From contig JANQFX010000049.1 in assembly GCA_028277725.1 (NCBI GenBank), positions 40,558-104,557 of the forward strand: a stretch of 64,000 nucleotides of DNA, given 5' to 3'. The notes below the pieces were generated by a model. The model ran no database searches, was not told where the DNA came from, and saw only the letters and a list, made by a program, of their open reading frames with translations. A program made the translations under genes and the position numbers. Shown here piece after piece: positions 9,022 through 18,673 of the stretch (position 1 is its first letter; each line of letters begins with the position of its first letter). The DNA is from Thiohalocapsa sp. Its GTDB lineage: Bacteria; Pseudomonadota; Gammaproteobacteria; Chromatiales; Chromatiaceae.

Positions 9022-9603
9022 TTGAGCACCGATTCCAAGGTTCGCTGCGGTTGGGTGGGACTGAGCAAACCCCATACGCTCGCCTACCACGATGAAGAGT
9101 GGGGGGTACCTGTCCACGACGATCGCCGTCAGTTCGAGTTTCTGCTGCTCGAAGGCGCTCAGGCCGGGCTGAGCTGGGACACCGTGCTGCGCAAACGCGC
9201 GGGATACAGAAGGGCCTTCGATCAGTTCGATGCCGAGCGCATCGCAAGTTACGACCAGACGAAGATCGACGCACTCTTACGGGACCCGGGAATCGTCCGT
9301 AACCGGCTGAAGGTCCAGAGTGCCGTGCGCAATGCCAGGGTCTTCCTGGAGATCCAAGCGACGTTCGGAACCTTCGACCGCTATATCTGGGACTTCGTCG
9401 ACGGCCAGCCGATCATCAATTCCTGGAAAGACCTATCACATGTGCCGGCAACCAGTGCGGAGAGCGACCGCCTCTCCAAGGATCTGAAGAGACGCGGCAT
9501 GAGCTTCGTCGGAAGCACCATCGTCTATGCCCACATGCAGGCAACCGGCATGGTCATGGATCACACCACGGACTGTTTTCGTTATGCGGAACTGGCCCGA
9601 TGA
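9022..9603 (+). CDS. tag: DNA-3-methyladenine glycosylase I
   Basis: The 193-residue Tag-family helix-hairpin-helix glycosylase removes 3-methyladenine from alkylated DNA. Diagnostic sequences are RCGWVG at the N-terminus, YHDEEWGVPVHDD, FEFLLLEGAQAGLSWDTVLRKR and the C-terminal FVGSTIVYAHMQATGMVMDHTTDCFR with the zinc-binding residues. Translation starts at TTG 9022 because GGGAGG lies 8 nt upstream; no in-frame ATG fits. The MITE copy A lies immediately upstream. Confidence 0.93.
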   Translation: MSTDSKVRCGWVGLSKPHTLAYHDEEWGVPVHDDRRQFEFLLLEGAQAGLSWDTVLRKRAGYRRAFDQFDAERIASYDQTKIDALLRDPGIVRNRLKVQSAVRNARVFLEIQATFGTFDRYIWDFVDGQPIINSWKDLSHVPATSAESDRLSKDLKRRGMSFVGSTIVYAHMQATGMVMDHTTDCFRYAELAR

Positions 9604-9678
9604 CTGTGATCCGTCGGGCCGGTCCCCGTGATCACCACCCGGAGCGCCCAGGTCCTCCCGAGGCAGGCTCCGCCCGAT

Positions 9679-11163
9679 TCAGTCACGCCAGCCGCGCAGG
9701 ATGTCCAGGCAGATCCTGTTCATGTCGCGCGCGCGCTCGAAGCCGTCCGCCTCCGTGTAGGCGCGCAGTTCGGGTGCGTTGCCGGATGGGCGCAGGTGCG
9801 CGATCTCACCGCTGCTGAAGGTCACGCGCACGCCGTCGGTGTGATCCACCGACGCGACGTCGCCGAACGCGGCGCCGAACACAGCGGTGAGGGCACTTCG
9901 ATTCGCCGCGTCGTCATCGGAGCGAAAGGCCGCGAGCCGCTCCTCACTGAGCTCCGTCGGGAAGTCCTTGATGCGATCGCTGTAGGTGACACGGGCCGGC
10001 AGCTCGGCGCCGAGGGCGGACACCGGTAGGCCACGGCGGCGGGCGGCGGCAAGGATGCTCACGGCCACGATGAGGGCATCGCGGGTGGGCAGCGCCGGAA
10101 GGCGGCGGCCGTCGCGGTCGATGTCACTGTCGGTGAGGAACCCCCCATTGGCCTCGTAGCCGACCACGGGTGCGATGCCCTCCGCGCTCAGCGACTGCAT
10201 GCCGGCGATGACGTAGGGAGAACCGATGCGTGTGCGCAGGACCGCCTCGAACCAGCCGGAGCGCTCCACTGCCGTATTCGAACTCACCGGCGTCACGACA
10301 CCGCGGGCGCCGAGTTCGCGGGCACAGAGGATGCCAGCGACGTCTCCGCGTAGCCAGGTGCCCTGCTCATCCGCCACCAGCGGCCGGTCGCCGTCGCCGT
10401 CGGCGGACACCAGCGCATCGAAGCGCCCGTCGGCCGCCCAGTCGCGAGCCAGCTCGACGTCTTCCGGGCGGATCGCCTCGGTGTCCACGGGGATGAACCG
10501 ATCCGAGCGCCCGAGCGCCGTCACCTCTGCCCCGAGCCCGCTCAGGATGGTCACAAAGACATCGCGGGCAACGCTGGAGTGTTGATAGACACCGACCCGG
10601 AGCCCGGCCAGGCAGTCCGCCGGAAAGAACTCGAGATAGCGGGCCACGTACGCGGACAATGCCGCGTCATCCCGATCCGGCAGCAGCGGGGCGGTTCGGA
10701 ATCGCCCGTCGGCATCGAACGCGGCATCGGGCATGTCCACAAGCTCAGCTCGGATGGCTTGTTCGTCGTCCTTCAGGATCTCGCCGGTGGGCAGGTTGAA
10801 CTTGATCCCGTTGCGGTCTTCAGGGATGTGAGACCCCGTGATCATCAGCGTCGGCATGCCATGTGCAATGCCGTAGGCCGCGAGGGCCGGCGTCGGGATC
10901 TCGCCGAGGTAGCACGGCTCGCACTCCATCGCCCGAACCGCCGTGGCGCAGGCCGCCAGGATGCGCGGGCTGCTCGGGCGATGATCGCCGGCGATACCCA
11001 CTTGCGCGTGGCCGGACAGACCATGCCGGGCGCGCAGGTGCTGCAGGAACGCCAGGGTGTAGGCGTAGCAGACCCGATCGGTCATGTCGACGACGCGCCC
11101 GCGGGCACCGCTGGTGCCGAACTTGACACCGCTGTCGGTCATCAGGTCATCGATAGTCAGCAT
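9679..11163 (-). CDS. Phosphoglucomutase/phosphomannomutase family protein
   Basis: This 494-residue alpha-D-phosphohexomutase has the N-terminal KFGTSGARG, the phosphoserine loop TGSHIPEDRNGIKF (usual form TxSHNP), the metal loop DGDGDRP and the C-terminal phosphate loop RPSGNAPELR. It isomerises hexose 1- and 6-phosphates for glycogen or surface sugar synthesis. The exact sugar cannot be read from sequence. The start at 11163 (MLTIDDLMTDSGVKFGTSG) is favoured; the track's extension to 11625 runs over the divergent promoter region of the next gene. Confidence 0.88.
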   Translation of the reverse strand: MLTIDDLMTDSGVKFGTSGARGRVVDMTDRVCYAYTLAFLQHLRARHGLSGHAQVGIAGDHRPSSPRILAACATAVRAMECEPCYLGEIPTPALAAYGIAHGMPTLMITGSHIPEDRNGIKFNLPTGEILKDDEQAIRAELVDMPDAAFDADGRFRTAPLLPDRDDAALSAYVARYLEFFPADCLAGLRVGVYQHSSVARDVFVTILSGLGAEVTALGRSDRFIPVDTEAIRPEDVELARDWAADGRFDALVSADGDGDRPLVADEQGTWLRGDVAGILCARELGARGVVTPVSSNTAVERSGWFEAVLRTRIGSPYVIAGMQSLSAEGIAPVVGYEANGGFLTDSDIDRDGRRLPALPTRDALIVAVSILAAARRRGLPVSALGAELPARVTYSDRIKDFPTELSEERLAAFRSDDDAANRSALTAVFGAAFGDVASVDHTDGVRVTFSSGEIAHLRPSGNAPELRAYTEADGFERARDMNRICLDILRGWRD

Positions 11164-11611
11164 AGTGGGGTCGTCCAGATCAGCACGGCGGGCGCCGATT
11201 GTAGCAAGGCGAAACCGCGAACCCCGCTCGAGTCCGCGCAGATGCGGCGAGCACAGGCGATCCAGCCGGGGTCCCAGCCGCCAAGAGTATGTCGATGGCG
11301 GTCGAGTTTGAGTCAGGTCGTCATGGCGGGCCAGCGCGATCTTGGGATTGTTTTCTGCTTCGGCCTCTAGCGGCGGCACGTCACCGATGGGCGCGCCTCC
11401 CCCCACTCCGCAGCAGCTCATCCACGCGCGTATGCCCCTCCAGCACGGAGCGCCGCGGCGTTTTTTCCCTACACCAACCATGCTATGGTCCGCCTCGTTT
11501 CGCCCGTGGTGCATCCCCGTCGGTCGCCCGGGCGCAACGCGATTCGAACCGGCCGCGGATACCCCACCGCGATGAGTCGCCCCAACCACCATAAATCGAG
11601 GAGTGATCCGA
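11164..11611. other. Divergent intergenic region between phosphohexomutase and Ala/Pro-rich protein
   Basis: The 448-bp region separates divergent genes and should hold promoters for both. A T-rich patch followed by CATGCTATGGT near 11460-11490 could be a promoter toward the + strand gene, but the match is weak. No RNA gene was seen. Confidence 0.3.
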
Positions 11612-12382
11612 ATGATCGACAGCAAACGTCAGCTGCTCTGTGCTTCGGCCGCCGTTCTCGGGCTTTGCCTGGGCCCCGTCCATGCCGAAACCGCCCCGGC
11701 AGCCGCACCAGCTGAAGCGGCACCGGCGCCTGCACCTGCTGCAGCCCCTGCACCTGCTGCGGCCCCCGCGGCTGCCCCCGAAGCGCCAGCAGACCCACGC
11801 GCAGCCATGGAGGCGCGATTCGAGGAGGCCATGGCCGAGCGCAACAAGCGCTATGAAGAGCTGCGCAACCGTGCCGAGGAGGTGGGCCTGGAACTCCCCG
11901 AGACACCGCCGTGGGCCCGCGGTGATGTACCGCAACCCCCGGCAATGCCTGAGGGCATGACGCCGCCCGCCGGCATGGAGCGCCCCGAACCGATGACCAA
12001 GGAAGAGTTCGAGGCCAAGCGCCTGGAGCGCTGGGAAGCCATGCGGGCCCGGGCTGCCGAGATGGGGCGTGAGTTGCCGGAGACTCCGCCCTGGGTGGCC
12101 GCCGAGGAGCGCCACAAGAAGATGATGGAGAAGTACGAGGAGTACCGTTCCACCATCGAGGCGATGACGGACGAGCAGAAGGAGGCCATTGCAGCCCTGT
12201 TCGGCAACCGCGCTCACCATGGCCAGATGCGCCCGCGTCATCACGGCATGATGCCCTACGGTATGGGGCCGGACATGCCCGCACCCATGCCGATGCCGGG
12301 CACCGGCGCAGAGCCCGAGGGCGCCGCCCCGGCCGCGCCTGCGGCACCGGCCCCCGCTCAGCAGCCCGAGCCGGCCGGCTGA
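11612..12382 (+). CDS. Secreted Ala/Pro-rich protein with duplicated ELPETPPW motif
   Basis: The 256-residue product has a Sec signal peptide (LLCASAAVLGLCLGPVHA). An Ala/Pro linker of about 35 residues follows, then a charged helical region and a His/Met/Pro-rich tail (HHGQMRPRHHGMMPYGMGP). A unit of about 30 residues occurs twice, as RNRAEEVGLELPETPPW and RARAAEMGRELPETPPW. ATG 11612 has GAGGAG 8 nt upstream, which beats the GTG at 11603. The His/Met tail might bind metal, but that is inference. I do not recognise the family. A DUF302-type membrane protein follows 83 bp downstream. Confidence 0.65.
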   Translation: MIDSKRQLLCASAAVLGLCLGPVHAETAPAAAPAEAAPAPAPAAAPAPAAAPAAAPEAPADPRAAMEARFEEAMAERNKRYEELRNRAEEVGLELPETPPWARGDVPQPPAMPEGMTPPAGMERPEPMTKEEFEAKRLERWEAMRARAAEMGRELPETPPWVAAEERHKKMMEKYEEYRSTIEAMTDEQKEAIAALFGNRAHHGQMRPRHHGMMPYGMGPDMPAPMPMPGTGAEPEGAAPAAPAAPAPAQQPEPAG

Positions 12383-12465
12383 TGCGGCATGCGGTCGGCC
12401 CGGCCGGAGTCGGTGCCGGGCCGGCCGCATCCGCCGATCTACCCAACCGTCAACGGTAGGCAGAC

Positions 12466-13044
12466 ATGAACCTGATTCGCAATCTGCTCGCGGTCATCGG
12501 CCTGATCACACTCGTGGTCGTCGGCGTCGGTGCCGCGATGCTCGGCCCCAAACTCGCGGGCTTCGACCCCGGATTTCCCAAGGCCTATGCGCAGTTCGCC
12601 GGGCGCCTGTTGGAGACCGGGGACCCCGGCGTGGCAATGATGTGGGAGATCCCAGTCGAGGAAGGACTCAGCACCGACGACGTGGTCGAGTCGCTGAAGA
12701 GCCTGGCGACGTCCGACAACCTGCTCTTCGTCGGAGAATCGCCCTTTTATAAGCAGGTCCAGGCCATCACCGGCGAACCCTATCGGTACGTCAACTTCCT
12801 CTCCTTCTGCGACGCGCAGGTGGGCCGGATGATGCTCGAGTACCGCGACCATTACAGCGGTTTCATGCCCTGCCGAATTGCGTTGGTCGAGGACTCCGAG
12901 GGCAACCTGCGCCTCTACTCCATGAATCTCGACCTAATGATCCACGGCGGCCAGCCCCTGCCCCCGGAGCTCAAGTCGGAGGCGATGCGGGTACGCAACA
13001 GCATCCGCGCCATCATGCAAGGCGCCGCGGCCGGGGAATTCTGA
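12466..13044 (+). CDS. Membrane-anchored DUF302-domain protein
   Basis: Residues 5-28 form an uncleaved N-terminal membrane anchor (LLAVIGLITLVVVGVGAAML). Residues about 60-190 match the DUF302 (TT1751-like) fold, with ADNLLFVGESPFYKQV and YVNFLSFCDAQVGRMMLEY. DUF302 proteins bind small ligands or heme-like molecules in a few cases, but the function is generally unknown. Length is 192 residues. It is the second gene after the Ala/Pro-rich secreted protein on the same strand and is convergent with engB. Confidence 0.7.
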   Translation: MNLIRNLLAVIGLITLVVVGVGAAMLGPKLAGFDPGFPKAYAQFAGRLLETGDPGVAMMWEIPVEEGLSTDDVVESLKSLATSDNLLFVGESPFYKQVQAITGEPYRYVNFLSFCDAQVGRMMLEYRDHYSGFMPCRIALVEDSEGNLRLYSMNLDLMIHGGQPLPPELKSEAMRVRNSIRAIMQGAAAGEF

Positions 13045-13093
13045 GCACCGCAACCGCTGGCTGGGCGGTCGTGCGGGCACCGCTCGCCGGGCC

Positions 13094-13735
13094 TCAGCCG
13101 AACTTGCTGCCTCGCACCGCCGAGGTCGGCTCGCGGTCCAGCAGCCCCAGCCAATACGCGAGCCTTGCCTGCACCTGCTCCACACCCAGGCCGCTTTCTG
13201 CCGAGAAAGGCATGACCTCGTACTCGACGCGCAGGGCCTGCAGCTGTTTCCGGGTCTCGGCTACCTGGCGCTGAATCGCGCCACGCTTGAGCTTGTCGGC
13301 CTTGGTCAGCAAGAGCAGCATGGGCAATTCCGCCTCCACGCCCCAGTCGACCATTTGCCGGTCGATGTCGGTGAGCGGATGGCGGATGTCCATCACCACC
13401 ACGAGCGCCTGCAGGCACTGGCGACGGCGTAGGTAGTCCCCCATCAGCGTCTGCCAACCGGTCTTGAGGGCGAGCGAGACCTTGGCGAAGCCGTAGCCCG
13501 GCAGGTCCACCAGCCGGCGTTCGTCATCGAGCCCGAAGAACACCAGCTGCTGCGTACGCCCCGGCGTGCGACTGGTCCGGGCCAATGCGCGCTGGTGGCA
13601 GAGCTTATTGATTGCGCTCGACTTGCCGGCGTTTGAGCGCCCGGCGAAGGCGACCTCAAAGCCCTCGTCCAGCGGCGTACCGGCGACCGAGACGGCGGCG
13701 GTCAGAAAGCGAGCCCGCTGGAAATCCGGATGCAT
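13094..13735 (-). CDS. engB: Ribosome biogenesis GTP-binding protein EngB/YsxC/YihA
   Basis: This essential small GTPase assists assembly of the 50S ribosomal subunit. The P-loop GRSNAGKSS (G1), TPGRTQ (G2), DLPGYGFAKV (G3) and TKADK (G4) are all visible. The 213-residue length from ATG 13735 (MHPDFQRARFL) is normal; the track's N-terminal extension would overlap non-family sequence. It lies 79 bp downstream of moaC on the same strand. Confidence 0.95.
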   Translation of the reverse strand: MHPDFQRARFLTAAVSVAGTPLDEGFEVAFAGRSNAGKSSAINKLCHQRALARTSRTPGRTQQLVFFGLDDERRLVDLPGYGFAKVSLALKTGWQTLMGDYLRRRQCLQALVVVMDIRHPLTDIDRQMVDWGVEAELPMLLLLTKADKLKRGAIQRQVAETRKQLQALRVEYEVMPFSAESGLGVEQVQARLAYWLGLLDREPTSAVRGSKFG

Positions 13736-13814
13736 GAAGCTGTCCCTCAACGACCGATCAGATTCATCGACACCGACGCGGAGCGCCTTGCTCCACGAGA
13801 TGAAACACGTCGCT

Positions 13815-14294
13815 TCACTCCTGGCGCCGCCAATGACCGGAACGGCCGCCTGCCTTCTCGAGCAGGCGGACACCTTCCATGCTCATGCCGCGATCGACGG
13901 CCTTGCACATATCGTAGATGGTCAGCAACGCGATCTGCACCGCGCACAGTGCCTCCATCTCCACGCCGGTCTGGCCTCGCGTCTCGACGGTTGCGGTGCA
14001 GCGCACGCCCAAGGGCTCGCGACTGGGCGCCAGCGCGACCTCGACCCGTGACAAGGGCAAGGGGTGGCATAGGGGCACCAGGTCCGCCGTCCGCTTGGCG
14101 CCCATGATGGCTGCGATGCGGGCAATACCGAGCACATCGCCTTTGGCGTGCGTGCCGGCCTCGATCATCGCCAGCGTCTCCGGCTGCATCCGGATCTGCC
14201 CCTCGGCGAGGGCCCGGCGATGGGTGATTTCCTTGTGGCCGACATCGACCATGCGGGCGGCGCCGTCGGCGTCGAAATGGGTCAACTCTGACAT
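13815..14294 (-). CDS. moaC: Cyclic pyranopterin monophosphate synthase
   Basis: MoaC acts in molybdenum cofactor synthesis, forming cyclic pyranopterin monophosphate from the MoaA product. Signatures are [12 protein letters not shown], the [15 protein letters not shown] block, [24 protein letters not shown] and [11 protein letters not shown]. The 159-residue length is typical. AGGAG precedes the ATG. No other moa genes are in the window, so moaC stands apart from the rest of the pathway here. Confidence 0.96.
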   Translation of the reverse strand: MSELTHFDADGAARMVDVGHKEITHRRALAEGQIRMQPETLAMIEAGTHAKGDVLGIARIAAIMGAKRTADLVPLCHPLPLSRVEVALAPSREPLGVRCTATVETRGQTGVEMEALCAVQIALLTIYDMCKAVDRGMSMEGVRLLEKAGGRSGHWRRQE

Positions 14295-14397
14295 GGATGG
14301 AGTGCTCCTCTGGGCATCCGAGAGGTCCTTCGGACGTCGCGTCCGGATTGATGCCGCTCGGCACCTGCGCTGGTCTCAGCGCGGCAGCAAGGGCACA

Positions 14398-15399
14398 TCA
14401 GCCACGCAGTAACCGACGCGCTCGTTCGATGGCATCGTAGTCGCCGAGACCACCATCATAGACCTTGGCCGCGTCCTGGGGCCGACGCCGGAAGCGGCGA
14501 TAGGCCCAGAGATACTGCTCGGGACAGACGTCGATGCAACGCTCGATGCCCTCGTTCAGCGCACGTGCAGCGGTCGCGTCGTCGTCGCTGTCGATACCCT
14601 CCGGGGCGGGCAGGCAATGGATTCGGAAGCCCCGCGCGACCGGTAGGCGCTCAGCAAACATGAAGATCACGCGCGCACCGCTTTTTCGTGCCAGCCGATT
14701 CACCAGCACCATGGTCCAGGCGGGCATGCCGAACAGCGGCGCGAAGGCCGCCCCCTTGTCCGCGCGCGGTTCCTGGTCCGGCAGGATGCCGGCGTACTCG
14801 CCGGCCTCCAGCCCCTTGACCAGAGAGCGGATACCGCGTGCGGTGATGGGCGCCAGGGTCGCGCCGCTGCGACGGCGGGCGGCGACGATGAGGTCGTCCA
14901 GGCGTTTCTGCGGCTTGTAGAAAATCGTCGTCGGCCCCTGTTCGATCAGATAGAGCCCGGCGAGCTCCCAGGCACCGAGGTGCGGCGAGAGCACGATGAG
15001 ACCGCGACCGTCATCGCGCCGCAGCAGCTCGCCACCGCGAACGTCCCGGATCAGGCCGAGCACCTCGTCCGTCGGTCGCAGCCAGAGCCGGCCCATCTCG
15101 AAATAGGTTCGTCCGAAGGCCTCCATGGCGCGGTTGCGCAGGCGAATCAGCTCGCGCGTCCTCTCCCGGGGCCGGTACAGCGTCAGGTTGATCAGGGCGT
15201 TGCGGCGCTGGCGATTCGGCGTATGGGCAATCCACCAGCCGACAACCGTGCCCAGTTGGTGTAGCAACCAGAGCGGCCAGCCGGACAGGGTCTCGAGCAG
15301 GGCACGCAGGTAAGGCTCCTGCGCGGAACGGACACGATCGCGATCGTCCTTGCGGCGGGCGGCGGGCGACATGGGAAGGGAAGAATCGTTGGAGGTCAT
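14398..15399 (-). CDS. Lysophospholipid/lipid A acyltransferase family protein (LpxL/HtrB-like)
   Basis: The 333-residue protein matches the lipid A lauroyl/myristoyl acyltransferase family, inner-membrane enzymes that add secondary acyl chains to lipid A. It has an N-terminal hydrophobic helix (WPLWLLHQLGTVVGWWIA), the catalytic HX4E motif in SPHLGAWELAG, FYKPQKRLDD and ILPDQEPRADKGAAFAPLFG. ATG 15399 (MTSNDSS) is the chosen start; ATG 15372 is possible. Whether it acts on lipid A or another lipid cannot be decided. Confidence 0.85.
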   Translation of the reverse strand: MTSNDSSLPMSPAARRKDDRDRVRSAQEPYLRALLETLSGWPLWLLHQLGTVVGWWIAHTPNRQRRNALINLTLYRPRERTRELIRLRNRAMEAFGRTYFEMGRLWLRPTDEVLGLIRDVRGGELLRRDDGRGLIVLSPHLGAWELAGLYLIEQGPTTIFYKPQKRLDDLIVAARRRSGATLAPITARGIRSLVKGLEAGEYAGILPDQEPRADKGAAFAPLFGMPAWTMVLVNRLARKSGARVIFMFAERLPVARGFRIHCLPAPEGIDSDDDATAARALNEGIERCIDVCPEQYLWAYRRFRRRPQDAAKVYDGGLGDYDAIERARRLLRG

Positions 15400-15458
15400 G
15401 CGATTGGCGACACTGCTAGACTCGGGTCCTGTTGCCGAGCATCGAGGAGACGATACCC

Positions 15459-15938
15459 ATGACCGAGCACGACCCCCAAACCGACGACCAGACCGGAATC
15501 CACGGCAGCGAGACCGGATCGCTGCCGCGCTCGGTGACGCCACAGGCCGCCCATGCGCTGCTGCAGGAGGACCCGACCGCCGTGTTGGTGGACATCCGTT
15601 CGACCATGGAGTTTCTGTTCGTCGGGCACCCGAGGGGCGCGGTGCACGTACCCTGGATCGACGAGCCGGAATGGACCGTCAATCCCGAGTTCGTCACAGA
15701 CATTCGCAAGCTGCTGCTCGGCGGGGCGACCTGCACGGCCGACGGCCCCTGCGCGCCCGTGGTGCTCATATGCCGTAGCGGTAAGCGGTCCCTGGAGGCC
15801 GGCAAGGCATTGCTCGCGGCGGGGCTCGGCAATGTGTATCACGTGGACGAGGGATTCGAAGGCGAACTGGACGAGGAGCATCACCGCAGCACCGTCGGCG
15901 GCTGGCGCTTCCGTGGACTCCCCTGGGAGCAATGCTGA
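15459..15938 (+). CDS. Rhodanese-domain sulfurtransferase
   Basis: This single-domain rhodanese of 159 residues has VLVDIRSTMEFLFVGHPRGAVHVPW and the catalytic-cysteine loop CRSGKRS, then GKALLAAGLGNVYHVDEGFEG. Such proteins carry persulfide sulfur, a plausible role in a sulfur-metabolising bacterium. ATG 15459 has AGGAG 9 nt upstream and is preferred to the track's 15432. It is convergent with iscR. There is no signal peptide, so the protein should be cytoplasmic. Confidence 0.88.
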   Translation: MTEHDPQTDDQTGIHGSETGSLPRSVTPQAAHALLQEDPTAVLVDIRSTMEFLFVGHPRGAVHVPWIDEPEWTVNPEFVTDIRKLLLGGATCTADGPCAPVVLICRSGKRSLEAGKALLAAGLGNVYHVDEGFEGELDEEHHRSTVGGWRFRGLPWEQC

Positions 15939-16080
15939 CGCCCGCTGTCTCCACCGGAACCAATTCGCCCGGTGGACCGGCGCGGGCCTAGGTGAGCGAC
16001 GACCGAACCCCGCGAGGCGGCGCCGGGCCTGCTCACCGTGGCGAGGGAGGCCCCGGCGAAGGGCCCGATTGGATGATCGA

Positions 16081-16578
16081 CTAGGAGCCCGCTTCCGCGG
16101 CGACCGCCCGCTCTGCGCCCTTGGACCGCGCGGCGGCGGGCTGGTCGCGATGGGTCTTGCAGTTCCCCGCGTGCTCCGGGCGCCGGTCCACGAGATCCTG
16201 GAGGCTGATATTGGTGAGGTAGCCGTGTATGCGCTCGCTCAAGTCCATCCAGAGGTCGTGGGTCAGGCAGGGATAGCCATCCTTGCAGTTGCCCTGGCCA
16301 CCGCAGCGGGTGGTGTCCAGGTGCTCATCCACCGCGGTGATGACCTCCGCGATGTGAATCGTCCCCGCCCCCCGCGCGAGATGGTACCCGCCGCCGGGCC
16401 CGCGGACACTGGAGACGATGCCGTTCTTGCGCAGCTTCGCGAACAGCTGCTCCAGATAGGACAGCGAGATGCCCTGGCGCTCTGCGATGTCCGCGAGCGC
16501 GATGGGGCCCTGCCCCTCATTGATGGCCAGATCGAGCACCGCGGTCACAGCGTATCGGCCTTTCGTTGTCAAACGCAC
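16081..16578 (-). CDS. iscR: Fe-S cluster assembly transcriptional regulator IscR
   Basis: IscR is an Rrf2-family winged-helix regulator that senses [2Fe-2S] status. The N-terminus [18 protein letters not shown], the recognition helix region [18 protein letters not shown] and [13 protein letters not shown] are canonical. Three cysteines in [14 protein letters not shown] would ligate the cluster. Length is 165 residues. The usual iscSUA-hscBA genes do not follow; the downstream neighbour is a convergent rhodanese. cysE lies 96 bp upstream on the same strand, as in many proteobacteria. Confidence 0.95.
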   Translation of the reverse strand: MRLTTKGRYAVTAVLDLAINEGQGPIALADIAERQGISLSYLEQLFAKLRKNGIVSSVRGPGGGYHLARGAGTIHIAEVITAVDEHLDTTRCGGQGNCKDGYPCLTHDLWMDLSERIHGYLTNISLQDLVDRRPEHAGNCKTHRDQPAAARSKGAERAVAAEAGS

Positions 16579-16674
16579 GGAACATCCTCCCGGTACGGTT
16601 CGTCTGTGGCTTGAATCCTACGATAACCGAGTTTCACCATCAATTTCTTGGGGCAATATCAACGAATCGGGCCG

Positions 16675-17508
16675 TCAGGACTTCGACTGGTCGGCGACGA
16701 GGGGCGCGCGACCCGGGTCGGACACGTTCTGGTCGCCCGTCTCCGCCGTCGACTCGGGCGTGGCTGGGTCGATGGTGCAGCCATCGAGGTCGCACAGGTG
16801 CTCGAAGTGGCGAGTGATGCCATGCTCCTCCAGGGCAAGGGACATGGCCTCCATACGCCGGTCCATGATGTGGATGTGGTCCAGCATTCGATTGATCGCA
16901 TTGGCCACGGGGTCGGGCGCATCGCGCACCGCACCGTAGGCATCGAAGCCGATACGCTTGGCCGTGTCTGCACGGCGCCTGCTCATCGGGTCCACCGGTC
17001 GCTCGATCACCCGCCCGGGCACGCCGACCACGGTACCGCCCGGGGGCACGGCCTTGACCACTACCGCGTTCGAGCCGATGCGCGCGCCGTCGCCGACCTC
17101 GATGGGCCCGAGCACCTTGGCGCCTGCGCCGACGACCACATCCCGCCCCAGTGTCGGGTGCCGCTTGCCCTTCTGCCAGCTGGTACCCCCCAGTGTCACG
17201 CCGTGATAGAGCGTGCAATCGTCGCCGATCACGGCCGTCTCACCGATGACTACCCCCATGCCGTGGTCGATGAAGAAGCGCCGTCCGATGACCGCACCGG
17301 GGTGGATCTCGATACCGGTGAACAGCCGCGCGATGTTCGACAGTAGCCGAGCCATCCACTTCCAGCCGCGCTGCCAGAGGGCATGGGTCAGACGGTGTGT
17401 GATCACCGCGTGCAGCCCGGGGTAGGTGGTCAGAATCTCGAAGGTGTTGCGCGCCGCCGGGTCGCGCTCGAACACACAATGAATATCTTCCCGAAGCCTG
17501 TCGAACAT
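16675..17508 (-). CDS. cysE: Serine O-acetyltransferase
   Basis: CysE makes O-acetylserine for cysteine synthesis. The N-terminus [19 protein letters not shown], the helical [10 protein letters not shown] region and the left-handed beta-helix ([59 protein letters not shown]) are clear, including the catalytic DH pair. The 277-residue protein carries a C-terminal extension of about 50 residues ([12 protein letters not shown]..., [10 protein letters not shown]) beyond short CysE forms. It lies directly upstream of iscR, linking cysteine supply to Fe-S assembly. Confidence 0.94.
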   Translation of the reverse strand: MFDRLREDIHCVFERDPAARNTFEILTTYPGLHAVITHRLTHALWQRGWKWMARLLSNIARLFTGIEIHPGAVIGRRFFIDHGMGVVIGETAVIGDDCTLYHGVTLGGTSWQKGKRHPTLGRDVVVGAGAKVLGPIEVGDGARIGSNAVVVKAVPPGGTVVGVPGRVIERPVDPMSRRRADTAKRIGFDAYGAVRDAPDPVANAINRMLDHIHIMDRRMEAMSLALEEHGITRHFEHLCDLDGCTIDPATPESTAETGDQNVSDPGRAPLVADQSKS

Positions 17509-17711
17509 CTAACTGCTCCGTTGGGGGGCTCTGCGGAGACCGCGCCGGCGGCGTAGGCTGCTCGTCACGGCGGTCGAATTGGTCAGATTATCGCAAGCCG
17601 ATCCGCAACGGGATAACGACGCCCGACAAACCCATCGCCGTCTGGCTTACCTCCAAGACGCGGGACCCCATGCGCCAAGAGGCGCTGTGCAAACGCACCG
17701 CGCGGTTGGCC

Positions 17712-18623
17712 TCATCGGTCGGCCCCCAGTCCTTCGATCCGGTAGCCATTCGGATAGCTCGGATGCCGCTGGCGTGTCAGTAGCCGTGGACGCCGACGCG
17801 GCGGCAACCAGCGCAACGCCCGGCGGCGCAGGTCCATACCGCCCAACACCAGCGCGCGCACCGGTGCCGGCGCGGGGTCGAAGCCGACCGCGCGCAACAT
17901 GGGCTCGTCGAGCATCGCGTGGATGAAGGGCGCGGCCGCAGGCCAGATCGGGCGAGGCAGGAACCAGCCCAGCATCAGGTTGCGAGTCGCCTCCGCCAGG
18001 GCGCGGTTCTCTTCGCTATAGCGGAAGTTCGCTCGCTCGAACTCGATATTGAACCGCTCCAGTTCGTCGTAGTCGTCCGGGATGTCGCGAATACCCATGC
18101 GTGCGCCGATGCGCCGCCAGACATGGAAGGTGGCGAGTCGTTCGACCTCGCTCATGCGCCGCCAACCGAACCGAGCGTTCCAACGGATCGGCTCGAAGAC
18201 GAAGGTGGTCAGGGTGTACAGATACTCGTCCTGCGGGATGCCATAGCGCCCGTGCTGTTGGTTCATCCGCTTGAGGGCCGCGCGACCGCGGGGGTGGTCG
18301 ACGCCATTTTCCTGGATCTCGGCCAGGATCAGTGCCGTGTCGTCATAACGCTTCTGGGTGCGGCGAATGAGCTCCCCGGTGTCCACCAGCAGCGGCGTGC
18401 CCTTGGCGACGCCGAAGGTGCGCAACAGCGCGAGTTCCAGGGAGCGCGTCGTGTCCCAGGGGAACTCGCAGCTCGCCAGCAGGAAACCGATCTGCTCGCA
18501 GTCCCCTTGCGGATCCAGACCGGCAATATAGCGGGCACGGGCGAAGCGATCCCTCGGCGCCAGGACGTCCGGCGGAATCAGGGTCTGGAGGTAGGGGGGG
18601 TCAGACGCGTGAGTCGAGGTCAT
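17712..18623 (-). CDS. MpaB-like oxygenase family protein (DUF2236-type)
   Basis: The 303-residue protein starts best at ATG 18623 (MTSTHASDPPYLQT). Features of the MpaB/latex-clearing oxygenase-like family include ARYIAGLDPQGDCEQIGFLLASCEFPWD, the YTLTTFVFEPIRWNARFGWR segment with candidate heme-region arginines, and the conserved DIPDDYDELERFNIEFE block. Family members with known activity are heme-dependent oxygenases; the substrate here is unknown. The C-terminus is Arg-rich. It is separated by 50 bp from the coiled-coil gene upstream. Confidence 0.65.
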   Translation of the reverse strand: MTSTHASDPPYLQTLIPPDVLAPRDRFARARYIAGLDPQGDCEQIGFLLASCEFPWDTTRSLELALLRTFGVAKGTPLLVDTGELIRRTQKRYDDTALILAEIQENGVDHPRGRAALKRMNQQHGRYGIPQDEYLYTLTTFVFEPIRWNARFGWRRMSEVERLATFHVWRRIGARMGIRDIPDDYDELERFNIEFERANFRYSEENRALAEATRNLMLGWFLPRPIWPAAAPFIHAMLDEPMLRAVGFDPAPAPVRALVLGGMDLRRRALRWLPPRRRPRLLTRQRHPSYPNGYRIEGLGADR

Positions 18624-18673
18624 ATGACGTCCCGCTTTCCCATGGCGCATGTGCGACCAGGGGACCACAGCGC

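Noticed and set aside
8751-9068. 105-codon ORF across MITE copy A
   Set aside because: Its similarity to an ORF at 28620-29141 is explained by the shared MITE sequence rather than by a protein.
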